DNA of 64,000 bases from Haloimpatiens lingqiaonensis (GTDB lineage: Bacteria; Bacillota; Clostridia; Clostridiales; Clostridiaceae). Below the pieces are notes generated by a model, which worked only from the letters and a program-made list of their open reading frames with translations, had not been told where the DNA came from and did no database searches. The DNA lies in NCBI RefSeq assembly GCF_044502415.1, contig NZ_CP172402.1; one strand, written 5' to 3'. Within the stretch, counting starts at the first letter, position 1. Each line of letters begins with the position of its first letter. Shown in pieces: positions 27,603-35,575 of this stretch. Position numbers and translations under genes: made by a program.

Positions 27603-29036
27603 TCACTCCTCTTCTATTTCTGGAAGTATGATTTTAACTACAAATCCATCTTCATTATATGCCTTTATACTACCCTTTTGTTGCTCAACAATATATTTAC
27701 AAACATATAATCCAAGACCACTTCCATCATTCTTACTATTTCTTGATTCATCACCACGATAGAACTGATCAAACACAAAGGCAAGTTTCTCTTCCGAAAG
27801 TCCCGCTCCATTGTCCTGAACTCGAATCACAGCCTGTCCATTTTCATCACTCACATGAATGATAATCTTTAATACATCTGTTTGTGCATATTTCATGCTG
27901 TTTTCTATAAGATTATCTAATACACGTTTCATCTGATCCACATCAATGGAAACCCAATGTTTCTTCTCCGATGCGTCTATAACTAACTCATATCCTTTAT
28001 CTGTACTTTCTAGTTCTTTCTCATCCACATACTTATGAATCCACTGCGTAAATTCAACCTTTTGTACAAAAAATGGCATATTTTCTGTTTCCAGTTTTGA
28101 GAAGAAAAACAATTTTTGTAATAAAACTTCCATATCGCACGCCTTCTGATAGGAAATCTGCAAATACTGTTGTTTTTTTTCTGGCGTGTTTGCGATTCCA
28201 TCCATCATTCCCTTGATAAATCCCTTTACTGATGTAAGAGGTGTACGAAGATCATGAGAAATGCCGGAAATCATTTCCGTTCTTGCTTTCTCATATTTTT
28301 CTGTCTTTTCAATTCCTTCCTTTAGATGCAGCTGCATCTCATTAAAGGTATGACAAACCTCACCAAATTCATCATCTACATCATATTGGATACTTTCATT
28401 TAGATTACCATCATTAATTCGAAGTGCTGCCTGATTCAACTCATCTACAGGCTTCATGATTCTTCTTATCATAGATCTAGTAAAAAGCTGACAGCATAAA
28501 AGTAAACCTGCAATTACAATGATACCTGCAATCGCAAAAACAATGATAAACATCTCAAACATACCACGATCCATCCCCCATAAAGACAACTCTCCAGGAT
28601 AATAAGTCGCGTACACATAATAATCTTCCCCTTTCATCTTCACAATGCACTTTGCAATCGTAACACTTTCCATGCTATAAAGCTGTACTTTTTCTGATGT
28701 AAATTCACTATCTTCTAATTCTTCAATACATTCTTTCTCACTATGTCTCACATTAGAATACTGTTTGTTTTGATTTTGGTCTGAGACATATAATTCAAAA
28801 TGGTAACCTTCTAATTGTTTGCTTAGCTCTTCCCAGTCACTTGGATTTTTCTGATTTTCCATAAGTAATGTCTGCACATCATATGTCTGTTCAGATAATA
28901 CTGCATTCTGCTCTATAACATTTATGAACTCATCCTTAAAAAGAAGAACAGAACATCCTCCAATTCCAAATAAAATCAACAAGGAAATCAACACCATTGC
29001 TGTATTAGATAAAAATATTCTTTTTCTCATTGTCAT
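27603..29036 (-). CDS. HAMP-containing sensor histidine kinase (system 2)
   Basis: 477 residues: TM1 (MVLISLLILFGIGGCSVLLF), an extracytoplasmic domain of about 120 residues, TM2 (FIIVFAIAGIIVIAGLLLCCQLF), HAMP, the H-box ISGISHDLRTPLTSVKGFIKG, and an HATPase domain with LDNLIENSMKYAQ and NDGSGLGLYVCKYI. The catalytic core resembles system 1, the sensor does not, so the two systems may share targets but read different signals. It follows the PAP2 gene by 34 bp. Confidence 0.93.
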   Translation of the reverse strand: MTMRKRIFLSNTAMVLISLLILFGIGGCSVLLFKDEFINVIEQNAVLSEQTYDVQTLLMENQKNPSDWEELSKQLEGYHFELYVSDQNQNKQYSNVRHSEKECIEELEDSEFTSEKVQLYSMESVTIAKCIVKMKGEDYYVYATYYPGELSLWGMDRGMFEMFIIVFAIAGIIVIAGLLLCCQLFTRSMIRRIMKPVDELNQAALRINDGNLNESIQYDVDDEFGEVCHTFNEMQLHLKEGIEKTEKYEKARTEMISGISHDLRTPLTSVKGFIKGMMDGIANTPEKKQQYLQISYQKACDMEVLLQKLFFFSKLETENMPFFVQKVEFTQWIHKYVDEKELESTDKGYELVIDASEKKHWVSIDVDQMKRVLDNLIENSMKYAQTDVLKIIIHVSDENGQAVIRVQDNGAGLSEEKLAFVFDQFYRGDESRNSKNDGSGLGLYVCKYIVEQQKGSIKAYNEDGFVVKIILPEIEEE

Positions 29037-29070
29037 ATTGAAAACCTCCCAGATTCTAAAATCGGATTCC

Positions 29071-29619
29071 TTATTCTATCGTTTCTTTCCTTACCCAATT
29101 TATGCCAATCCAATATACCAGGACTGCTATCATTGTACCAATTACCGCTCCTCCAATTACATCGGATAGATAATGCACACCTACATACAATCTGGAAAAT
29201 CCAATCAAAGCTGCAAGTATAATAGCTGTGAAACTATATTTCTTTGGCAAACCAAGAAATAAAATAACAGCTGCAGCAAAGGAACTGCCTGTATGTCCTG
29301 ATGGGAAGGAAAAGTCTGTCGGTCTTTGTATCAGACAAGTCAATCCTTCTATCACATCACAAGGTCTGGTTCTTGCAATCAAATTTTTTAATATCACATT
29401 ATCTATTATAACGGACAAGAAAAGTGCACACAATGACATAACACCAATTTTTCTCGTCTTTTTCGGTATAAGTAACCCAAGTGAAAGAACAATCCAAATA
29501 GCCCCACTGTTTCCTAAATTTGTAATAAAAATCATAAAAGGGGTTATAATATCACTTCTTAGATTACTCTGTATCCATAATAAAATATTCTCTTCAAATA
29601 AAATCATATTTTGAAACAT
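29071..29619 (-). CDS. PAP2-family membrane phosphatase
   Basis: 182 residues with about five membrane helices and all three PAP2 motifs: KNLIARTRP, FPSGHT and SRLYVGVHYLSD. Bacterial members of this size include undecaprenyl-diphosphate phosphatases (BcrC type) and phosphatidylglycerol-phosphate phosphatases. Next to DUF368 and VTT proteins on the same regulon, a role in regenerating undecaprenyl phosphate is the likeliest, and BcrC-type enzymes can raise bacitracin resistance. First gene on the promoter (g) transcript. Confidence 0.88.
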   Translation of the reverse strand: MFQNMILFEENILLWIQSNLRSDIITPFMIFITNLGNSGAIWIVLSLGLLIPKKTRKIGVMSLCALFLSVIIDNVILKNLIARTRPCDVIEGLTCLIQRPTDFSFPSGHTGSSFAAAVILFLGLPKKYSFTAIILAALIGFSRLYVGVHYLSDVIGGAVIGTMIAVLVYWIGINWVRKETIE

Positions 29620-29646
29620 AAAAATATCATCTCCTTCTTTTTACTT

Positions 29647-29700
29647 ATCTTACTTATAAGCAATAAATTTGGAGATGATATTTTCTAAATAAATTCTAAA
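29647..29700 (-). promoter_or_regulatory. Regulon promoter (g), upstream of PAP2 and two-component system 2
   Basis: TTTAGA-ATTTA-TTTAGA (29700-29684), exactly 31 bp, then TAAGAT (29652-29647). It is the first cargo promoter after the mobilization genes and marks the right edge of the regulon. Confidence 0.8.
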
Positions 29701-29740
29701 CAGTTTTCCATTCTATATAAGTCTCTTTTTTACATTTTCA

Positions 29741-31192
29741 TTATCTTCTGCAACCTCGTCTGCACGCAGGAGCTATGAATTCTTCCTGTTTTTCATTCGC
29801 CTTTTTTCGATATTCATATTCTTTCTGAAAATCATCAAAGACGCTCATCTTATACTTGATACCAGACAGGTTCTCACCATAGCCCATTCGTTTCTGATAC
29901 GCTTTTAATTCTGCCATCTGATCCTCCGATGGTGGTGGAAGAAGCTTTGTTCTTTCTTCAAATGATAGCTTTCTATATTCAGATGGAGATGGAATTGTCT
30001 TAGCTTCCTCTTGTGTGGAACCAGCTCCATCACCATGATTTCCCTGCCATTCTTCATTGAAATCTTCAAAGGCAGCACCATAAAAGATTTCGTCATCTGC
30101 TTCTGGTATCTGATGTTCTTCACGAAACTGGTCAAATCCTTCATAGAACGATATATCCTTTTTGCTATCATTCGCTGATTCTTTATCTGTTAATATATCA
30201 GCTAAATGAACATTTGCCACTTCTTCAGGTGGTGTTGCTTTCCCTGTTTCTTCCCATTTATCATAATCTTTAATACTGTCATTTGCCTTCTCTATCTCCG
30301 CATCTAACCGTTCATATTCCAGTCTTTTCATTTCCTTCTTTTCCATATATTCTGTAATCCCGACAACTGTGAACTTATCTCCCAGCTTCGAGCCTCTGAC
30401 TGCCTGTAGTCTGCCACCCTTCCCTGGTTTATGTGGAAGCGCATAGCTGATGGTGTTGCCTTTAAGACGGATATTGATCCGATAGACACTCCTTAATTCT
30501 TCCACTACATCATCAATAGTCTTCGTGTTACGGCTGTTCATGGCAAGTCTGATATAGGTACGAAGCTCATCCTCGAAGGATAACTTATTGCGTTTTTTCA
30601 TCTGGTATTCAGGGAATGTCTTACGTACTCTTTCCTTATCTGCCACATAGAAAGTATCTCGGTAAGAGTGTGTCAATCCGCGCTCCCTGCATTGTTCCCC
30701 AAAGAACGCACACATTTCTCGTAGTTCCTTTGGTCCTCGTCTGTAAGAACTACCATCCTTTAAATTGCAGTTGCTGACAATAAAGTGAACATGGATATGC
30801 TCTGTGTCTGTATGAACCGCAAATAATACTTCATACCCCTTTGACCAGAAGAACTCTCTTGCAAAGTCCTGTGCCATCTGGAATGCATCCTCATAAGTGA
30901 CTTTATTGTTGTCTTCTGGATGAAAAGAAATAGACATCTTATGTGCTAGGATTTCATTTGGAAGCCATCTGCTGTATTTCTTTTCATGCATCTTTCTTGT
31001 GATGAGCTGTGTATTGGTAAAGTTATCCCGATTACACCCCAATGCCATATAAAGGTCATCTCTGGTCTTAATGATACCTTCTTTTCTCTGCTGTTCCATG
31101 TTGCCAAGGATATAATCCGTTGCACCTTTTAGCTGTCCTACGGACTTGCAGGGTGCATAGTTTACCTTAACATTTCCATATACCTTTTCCAT
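29741..31192 (-). CDS. Relaxase (MobA/VirD2-type mobilization nuclease)
   Basis: 483 residues. The N-terminal relaxase domain has YILGNMEQQ and the metal-binding motif HTDTEHIHVHFIVSN (about residue 125) with conserved histidines. The C-terminal 180 residues are acidic and variable. It would nick the origin of transfer and lead the strand during mobilization by another element's conjugation machinery. MobC lies upstream in the same direction. The C-terminal CRRGCRR tail is unusual. Confidence 0.9.
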   Translation of the reverse strand: MEKVYGNVKVNYAPCKSVGQLKGATDYILGNMEQQRKEGIIKTRDDLYMALGCNRDNFTNTQLITRKMHEKKYSRWLPNEILAHKMSISFHPEDNNKVTYEDAFQMAQDFAREFFWSKGYEVLFAVHTDTEHIHVHFIVSNCNLKDGSSYRRGPKELREMCAFFGEQCRERGLTHSYRDTFYVADKERVRKTFPEYQMKKRNKLSFEDELRTYIRLAMNSRNTKTIDDVVEELRSVYRINIRLKGNTISYALPHKPGKGGRLQAVRGSKLGDKFTVVGITEYMEKKEMKRLEYERLDAEIEKANDSIKDYDKWEETGKATPPEEVANVHLADILTDKESANDSKKDISFYEGFDQFREEHQIPEADDEIFYGAAFEDFNEEWQGNHGDGAGSTQEEAKTIPSPSEYRKLSFEERTKLLPPPSEDQMAELKAYQKRMGYGENLSGIKYKMSVFDDFQKEYEYRKKANEKQEEFIAPACRRGCRR

Positions 31193-31291
31193 AAATTTTC
31201 CTTTCCGAAGCTGACTTGCTGCTCCACTCTTTCTTGTTATCTGTCGTTACTGCTTCTGATTGCATTTCAACACCTGCTATTGCGTCTACAA

Positions 31292-31645
31292 TCATAGGAG
31301 TTTCTCCATAATACTAAGAAGTGCATTCTCAATTCGTTCCAATGCCCGCTTTGCCAGCCACAGGTTCGAATCACTGTAAAGATCTGCATACATATTGGTT
31401 GTCCTTGCTATCTGATTGATGTTCACTCCCTGCTTCTTGAGTTCGTGTGCTATCTCTTTCAAAGAATCCCAGATATCTTTTAAGGTGACACCATCTACTC
31501 GTTTTCCTGCATTGGTATCTAGAAGATATTGCAGAAAATCCGCATTACTGTCATAACCACTTTCTGCTTTCTGTTTCTCATAATCTCTCTTTAGACGTTC
31601 ATCTGCTCGAATGTAGATGACTTCGTCTCTGGTTCTGTTTGCCAT
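31292..31645 (-). CDS. MobC-type relaxosome protein
   Basis: 117 residues. An N-terminal ribbon-helix-helix (EVIYIRADERLKRDYEKQKAESG) is followed by a MobC C-terminal segment (LKKQGVNINQIARTTNMYADLY). It helps the relaxase open the origin of transfer. The ribosome binding site GAGGAGG precedes the ATG by 6-7 nt. About 100 bp separate it from the relaxase gene. Confidence 0.9.
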   Translation of the reverse strand: MANRTRDEVIYIRADERLKRDYEKQKAESGYDSNADFLQYLLDTNAGKRVDGVTLKDIWDSLKEIAHELKKQGVNINQIARTTNMYADLYSDSNLWLAKRALERIENALLSIMEKLL

Positions 31646-31780
31646 AGGCTTCCTCCTCTCTGTGTGACATTGTGTTTATAACGCACAAAAGGAAGCACAA
31701 TATAAGTTTCCTTACATCTGCTTCCTCTTTAAAAGTTGCTATTCCTAGCACTGTTGTCTTGTTGTTACCTTGTGACTTTC

Positions 31781-31885
31781 CTATAAATTGTTGTGGCTAT
31801 AGGCATAGCCATTATTTCTTACATCTGCAAATATGATGGCTACACAAATCACTGTAAGTGATACCACTCTTCCAAATCGAATCAT
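31781..31885 (-). CDS. Possible 34-residue single-helix peptide
   Basis: A frame upstream of mobC encodes MIRFGRVVSLTVICVAIIFA as its first 20 residues, a basic start and one hydrophobic helix, then a polar tail. No clear ribosome binding site was seen and no family is known, so it may be chance. Confidence 0.25.
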   Translation of the reverse strand: MIRFGRVVSLTVICVAIIFADVRNNGYAYSHNNL

Positions 31886-31892
31886 TCTGTTG

Positions 31893-31982
31893 CTACTTTT
31901 CCATAATATCTGCTACGCATCTTTCCCATTCTGTAGCCTTATAGCATCCTAATTCATATCTTGTGTATCTCTCTGTAGCCAT
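31893..31982 (-). CDS. Possible 29-residue peptide
   Basis: A frame beginning MATERYTRYELGCYKATEWE ends at TAG just before the 34-residue frame in the same direction. Codon use is reasonable, but the ribosome binding site is weak. Listed as a low-confidence small gene of the backbone. Confidence 0.25.
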   Translation of the reverse strand: MATERYTRYELGCYKATEWERCVADIMEK

Positions 31983-31985
31983 TTG

Positions 31986-32472
31986 CAATGGAAAATAAAT
32001 CCATACAATCCCTGTTTTCGATATTTCCATAGCCATAATCTTGGCATTGCTCTGTCAGCAGGGCACATCATCCCCATTGGTCTGTCCGTGACGATAGAGC
32101 CGTCACTCCCATCCCGAAATCATCCTTCCGCTCTACGCTCCAGTCTGATTTCACACAACTCTCCCACAATGTCGTTGTGTCACGACAAGTCCGTTGCGTT
32201 GTGGATGATATAGGCAGGTAGTACCGTTGGCTTGCCAACTCGTCAAAAAAATAGAACCACAACGGCGTTGTGGTTCTATTTTCTCTCCTCATTGTCTGCT
32301 CCAACGGTGCTACCTGCTCATGGGCTTCGCCCCCGAGACCCCCTGACATAAATCAATCCATCTTTGCATGAGATGGTTTGATTTATGTCTTTCCTGCAAT
32401 TGTGCCCAAGGAACTGTAGCCGATTGTTTTGGTGGAATCAACTGTGTTGCATCGGCTATGTCGGGGCTGTTC
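31986..32472. other. Non-coding backbone interval, candidate oriT and parC region
   Basis: About 490 bp between the mobilization and partition genes without a convincing gene. It holds a 16-bp perfect hairpin (32248-32282), a second long hairpin whose arms begin GACATAAATCAA and end TTGATTTATGTC (32344-32388), GC-rich CTTCGCCCCCGAGACCCCC between them, and ACGAC/GTCGT repeats near 32170-32190. Hairpins next to a GC-rich tract beside relaxosome genes suit an origin of transfer. The neighbouring parMR genes would need a centromere nearby. The nic site could not be identified. Confidence 0.4.
32248..32282. terminator. Strong hairpin, probable terminator of the partition operon
   Basis: AAAATAGAACCACAAC (32248-32263) pairs perfectly with 32267-32282 around GGC. 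T-runs flank both sides, so it could end transcripts in either direction; the parM-parR operon ends about 190 bp before it. Confidence 0.65.
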
Positions 32473-32955
32473 TTACAGGTTGAAATCAAGAAAATCATTC
32501 TCTTCTAGCTCCTCTGTGAAATCTGTCCGTGACTGTACTGATGAAATCTCCGTATTTCTTTCTTGCTGACTGGCTTTATTCTCTTTAGCAGAAGCACTTG
32601 CATTCATCCCAACATTGATTGGAACAGCTCCACCTTGAAATCCTACAGATAACATAGACTGTTGTTGCATCAGATACATTCCTGCAAGTGCCGGAAGGTT
32701 TGCAAACGCTTTCTGTGTCACCTGTTCCACGATTCTGTCTGCAAACGCATCTTCCTTTTCTCTCGTTTCCAAATACGGATCATTCATTTCCTTCTGAAAG
32801 CGTTCATAATAGTCATTGATTGCGCTTACCACAAATTCATTCTGTGATTTGAAATTCTCATTCACTTCCTTAGAGTGAAGATTTTCCCATGCTTTTACAG
32901 CATCCTCATTTCTATGGCTGAATCTGACATTATAATTCCAGTTTAACTGTGCCAT
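32473..32955 (-). CDS. Putative ParR-type adaptor of the ParM system
   Basis: 160 residues. The N-terminus (NWNYNVRFSHRNEDAVKAWENL) suggests a ribbon-helix-helix DNA-binding fold. A middle helix precedes a Met/Gln/Ala-rich region, and an acidic tail ends ELEENDFLDFNL, the sort of C-terminal peptide by which ParR caps ParM filaments. It starts directly after the parM stop. ParR proteins diverge quickly, so this call rests mostly on position and architecture. Confidence 0.6.
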   Translation of the reverse strand: MAQLNWNYNVRFSHRNEDAVKAWENLHSKEVNENFKSQNEFVVSAINDYYERFQKEMNDPYLETREKEDAFADRIVEQVTQKAFANLPALAGMYLMQQQSMLSVGFQGGAVPINVGMNASASAKENKASQQERNTEISSVQSRTDFTEELEENDFLDFNL

Positions 32956-32963
32956 CTAACCAC

Positions 32964-33920
32964 CTACTTTCTGCCCTGCTGATGTCTGAGAATCATATAG
33001 CAGTAATACTCAAATCCTTTTGCATTCGCTTTAATATCATGATCAAATGTCACTCTGGCTGGATCATATTCTCCAAATGCCTCCATGATAGTAGCTCCAC
33101 CGCCCATGACATAAAGTTTCATGAGCTTTTCATTGTATTCATAATCTTTCAGTTTCTGGAAAATCTCCTTCACATATTCTTTAGCTGCTTCCTTCATTAA
33201 AGACGCATAAGGCTCTGTCACATCGGTGTCTCCCAACCGAAAGAAATTCTCAATGACATCGCTCATCAGTTCCGTTCCTGTCTCATCACGAACCTTATTT
33301 CGAATACGAATCATGCACTGATTGATTCCAAGCTTTTCCGTCCACGATTTACTCTCCATTGCTCTTCCATTGTTTAACATCATCAGATTCAGTGTGCCAT
33401 TTCCAATATCTACAAGCAGGTTCATTCCCTGAAAGAATTTCAGATTCTCAGCTACCGCCGCATAGCACTGTGGCATAACTGTACATCCTGCAATCTCTAG
33501 TTCATAGATTCGCTTCTTATATTCAATAGTTACATGGGTGTTTTTTAACATATAGCATCTGAATTCTTCCCTCTGTGCCTGCACCCATTTTAACGGAAGT
33601 CCTACTGCCAGATGAATCTTTGCAAAGTTTCTGGTATCTGCCATGCCCCTTGCCTCTAGCTCCTTCACAACCGCTGCCATTGTAAGGATATAGTTATCCT
33701 CATCTGTGACCTTATCTGCTACAAATCCTTTGTGACCTTCCCCGATAATATAGAATTTCTCATCAAACTGGATATAATCTCTGCTGAAAATTGGTGGCTT
33801 GTCACTACAGCTTACTGCGGTCGAAAAACATCTTCTGGCTGTCTTTACATTGCCATAACCTGTGTCTACTCCGATAATCATTGTTCCATTCATGTTGTAT
33901 TCTCTAATTCTTTCTGTCAT
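32964..33920 (-). CDS. ParM/StbA-family actin-like partition ATPase
   Basis: About 318 residues from MTERIREYNMNG, chosen because AGAGGA precedes it; the frame stays open to 34064 but the added part is Asn/Ser-rich and overlaps the next gene. Phosphate-1 loop MIIGVDTGYGNVKTAR, LLVDIGNGTLNLMML (phosphate 2) and YVMGGGATIMEAFGEY (adenosine loop) are those of the actin fold. ParM filaments push sister plasmids apart. Its presence suggests an episomal phase. Confidence 0.88.
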   Translation of the reverse strand: MTERIREYNMNGTMIIGVDTGYGNVKTARRCFSTAVSCSDKPPIFSRDYIQFDEKFYIIGEGHKGFVADKVTDEDNYILTMAAVVKELEARGMADTRNFAKIHLAVGLPLKWVQAQREEFRCYMLKNTHVTIEYKKRIYELEIAGCTVMPQCYAAVAENLKFFQGMNLLVDIGNGTLNLMMLNNGRAMESKSWTEKLGINQCMIRIRNKVRDETGTELMSDVIENFFRLGDTDVTEPYASLMKEAAKEYVKEIFQKLKDYEYNEKLMKLYVMGGGATIMEAFGEYDPARVTFDHDIKANAKGFEYYCYMILRHQQGRK

Positions 33921-34029
33921 AAAATCCTCTCTTTCCTCAGCGTTTTCGCTGAATAAACCATTGTTATTGTTTATAATGTTGTGATTGCCTGAATTGCAAT
34001 TACTGTTGTTGCTTCTGTTTGAACTACCT

Positions 34030-34422
34030 CTAGTAAAATCTGTATACGATGTCATGAAATACAACCTCCTCTGCTGTTTGCTTTGCCTGTTCTCTAAGTT
34101 TCCATAGTTCCATTGTGGATGATGGATTGCTCGGCTTGTGTGATTTCAGATACTGATTCGTGATGGCATCAATCATTTCAATGGCTTCCTCATTTACTTC
34201 CAATGCCTGCTTCTGTAATTCTCCAAGTCTTACCAAGTGGCGATATCTGTCTGGATGGTTCTCTTTCAGATACCTCTTCCAGATATCTCCATGCATTCCT
34301 GCAAATTCATTTATATTCGTTACATCCGTTTCGCTTACAGCAAGGTTCGGGTATAATAATCCATCTTCACCTTCCGTATAAGTTCCACCTAATTGTTCAA
34401 ATAATGATTTCTCTTTGCTCAT
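34030..34422 (-). CDS. TnpV-like transposon protein
   Basis: 130 residues with the TnpV pattern: FEQLGGTYTEGEDGLLYPNL at the start, a central GDIWKRYLKENHPDRYRHLV, and a C-terminal helix. TnpV proteins are carried by many Firmicutes transposons without a settled role. RBS GAGAGGAG precedes the ATG. It is between the parB and parM genes in the same direction and overlaps only the non-preferred extension of parM. Confidence 0.75.
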   Translation of the reverse strand: MSKEKSLFEQLGGTYTEGEDGLLYPNLAVSETDVTNINEFAGMHGDIWKRYLKENHPDRYRHLVRLGELQKQALEVNEEAIEMIDAITNQYLKSHKPSNPSSTMELWKLREQAKQTAEEVVFHDIVYRFY

Positions 34423-34450
34423 AATCTCTCTGCTCCTCTCTACGGTGTTG

Positions 34451-35332
34451 CTATCTGCCTCTTCCTTTGTGAATCGGCTTCATCTCCATACTTTGTTGCT
34501 CATGCCAATCCTTCACCAGCTTTTCAATCAGCTCCACCTTCTGCTTTGGTGTATAATCTGATGGAAAATATTTTGATAAAGAATCTGCGTTGATTTTAAG
34601 CTGCTCCCTCTGATTCGGCTTTTCCTCTCCGAGGACTTCATACATCTGATCCATATCAAGTTTCCCCGACTGGCTCATTCGTTTCATGCGATTCGCCTGG
34701 GATAAAGATGGAGTGCACTGCTCTAAGTCCATAACAGCATGAAGCTCATACTGTTCTTCTTCCTTTAAATAAGAAAGTTCCACCGCAATTGTAAATGCGA
34801 TTTTTCCTTCATCTACCATATCCAGTATCTTGGGAATCAGATTGGTCAGACGGATATACCGCTTAATCTGCGCCACGCTTTCTCCCACCTGCTTTGCAAG
34901 AAGCTCATTGCTTCGCATCCCGCCTTCTGGCTTCGGCTCAACTTGGACCGAAGTGCTATCGATTCTTTTCCCTTGTCTGTTCATGGCTTCCAGTTTCATC
35001 TTAAAAGCATAAGCTTTCTCGCTTGGTCTGATATTCTCTCGTTGGAGATTACTGTCAACCATCGCAATGATTGCCTGATTGTCGTCCAGATTTCTCACGA
35101 CAACAGGTACTTTTGCTAATCCCGCCCAATTACATGCTGCTTTTCTACGATGCCCTGCTATTAATTCATAACCATCACCGTAAGGGTTTGGTCTTGCAAG
35201 TAAGGGAACAATCACGCCTTCCTGCTCAATACTCTGTGTCAGTTCGAATAACTCTGCATTTTCTTCTACCTTAAATGGATGATTCTTGAAATCATGCAGT
35301 TCATTCAGATTCACCATAATAATCTTGTCCAT
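34451..35332 (-). CDS. ParB/Spo0J-family partition protein
   Basis: About 293 residues from MDKIIMVNLNEL, preceded by GGAAAGGAG; an in-frame start at 35356 is less likely. The ParB nuclease-like domain has GVIVPLLARP, the CTP-binding-type YELIAGHRRKAA and EKAYAFKMKLE; the HTH follows with SVAQIKRYIRLTNLIP. The C-terminus is basic. No ParA gene is adjacent, and ParM is of a different partition type, so this ParB may serve regulation or maintenance instead. Confidence 0.9.
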   Translation of the reverse strand: MDKIIMVNLNELHDFKNHPFKVEENAELFELTQSIEQEGVIVPLLARPNPYGDGYELIAGHRRKAACNWAGLAKVPVVVRNLDDNQAIIAMVDSNLQRENIRPSEKAYAFKMKLEAMNRQGKRIDSTSVQVEPKPEGGMRSNELLAKQVGESVAQIKRYIRLTNLIPKILDMVDEGKIAFTIAVELSYLKEEEQYELHAVMDLEQCTPSLSQANRMKRMSQSGKLDMDQMYEVLGEEKPNQREQLKINADSLSKYFPSDYTPKQKVELIEKLVKDWHEQQSMEMKPIHKGRGR

Positions 35333-35364
35333 TGCTTCTCCTTTCCAATAACGCAAAGAAGCCG

Positions 35365-35402
35365 CCCATTCTCAATTTCTTGAAAATGAACGGCTTCATG
35401 CC
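35365..35402. terminator. Hairpin between the rlmD-type gene and parB
   Basis: AAGCCG pairs with CGGCTT, and inner CATT with AATG, across about 38 bp. It probably isolates the element's rightmost operon from the rlmD transcript. Stem imperfect, no long T-run. Confidence 0.45.
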
Positions 35403-35575
35403 TTTTACTCTTATTTAGTTAAATAGTGAATTTTCCTTGGTCTCTCATATGTTCCGAGACACCACATCGAGAACTACAGATACGTTGACTCCATCCAAGA
35501 CTGCCTTTTTGTATGTTTTTCGGTCACTTTGTGAGAAAGTGAAATGTCTCTCAAAGTGCCTAAAATCAAGGATTC

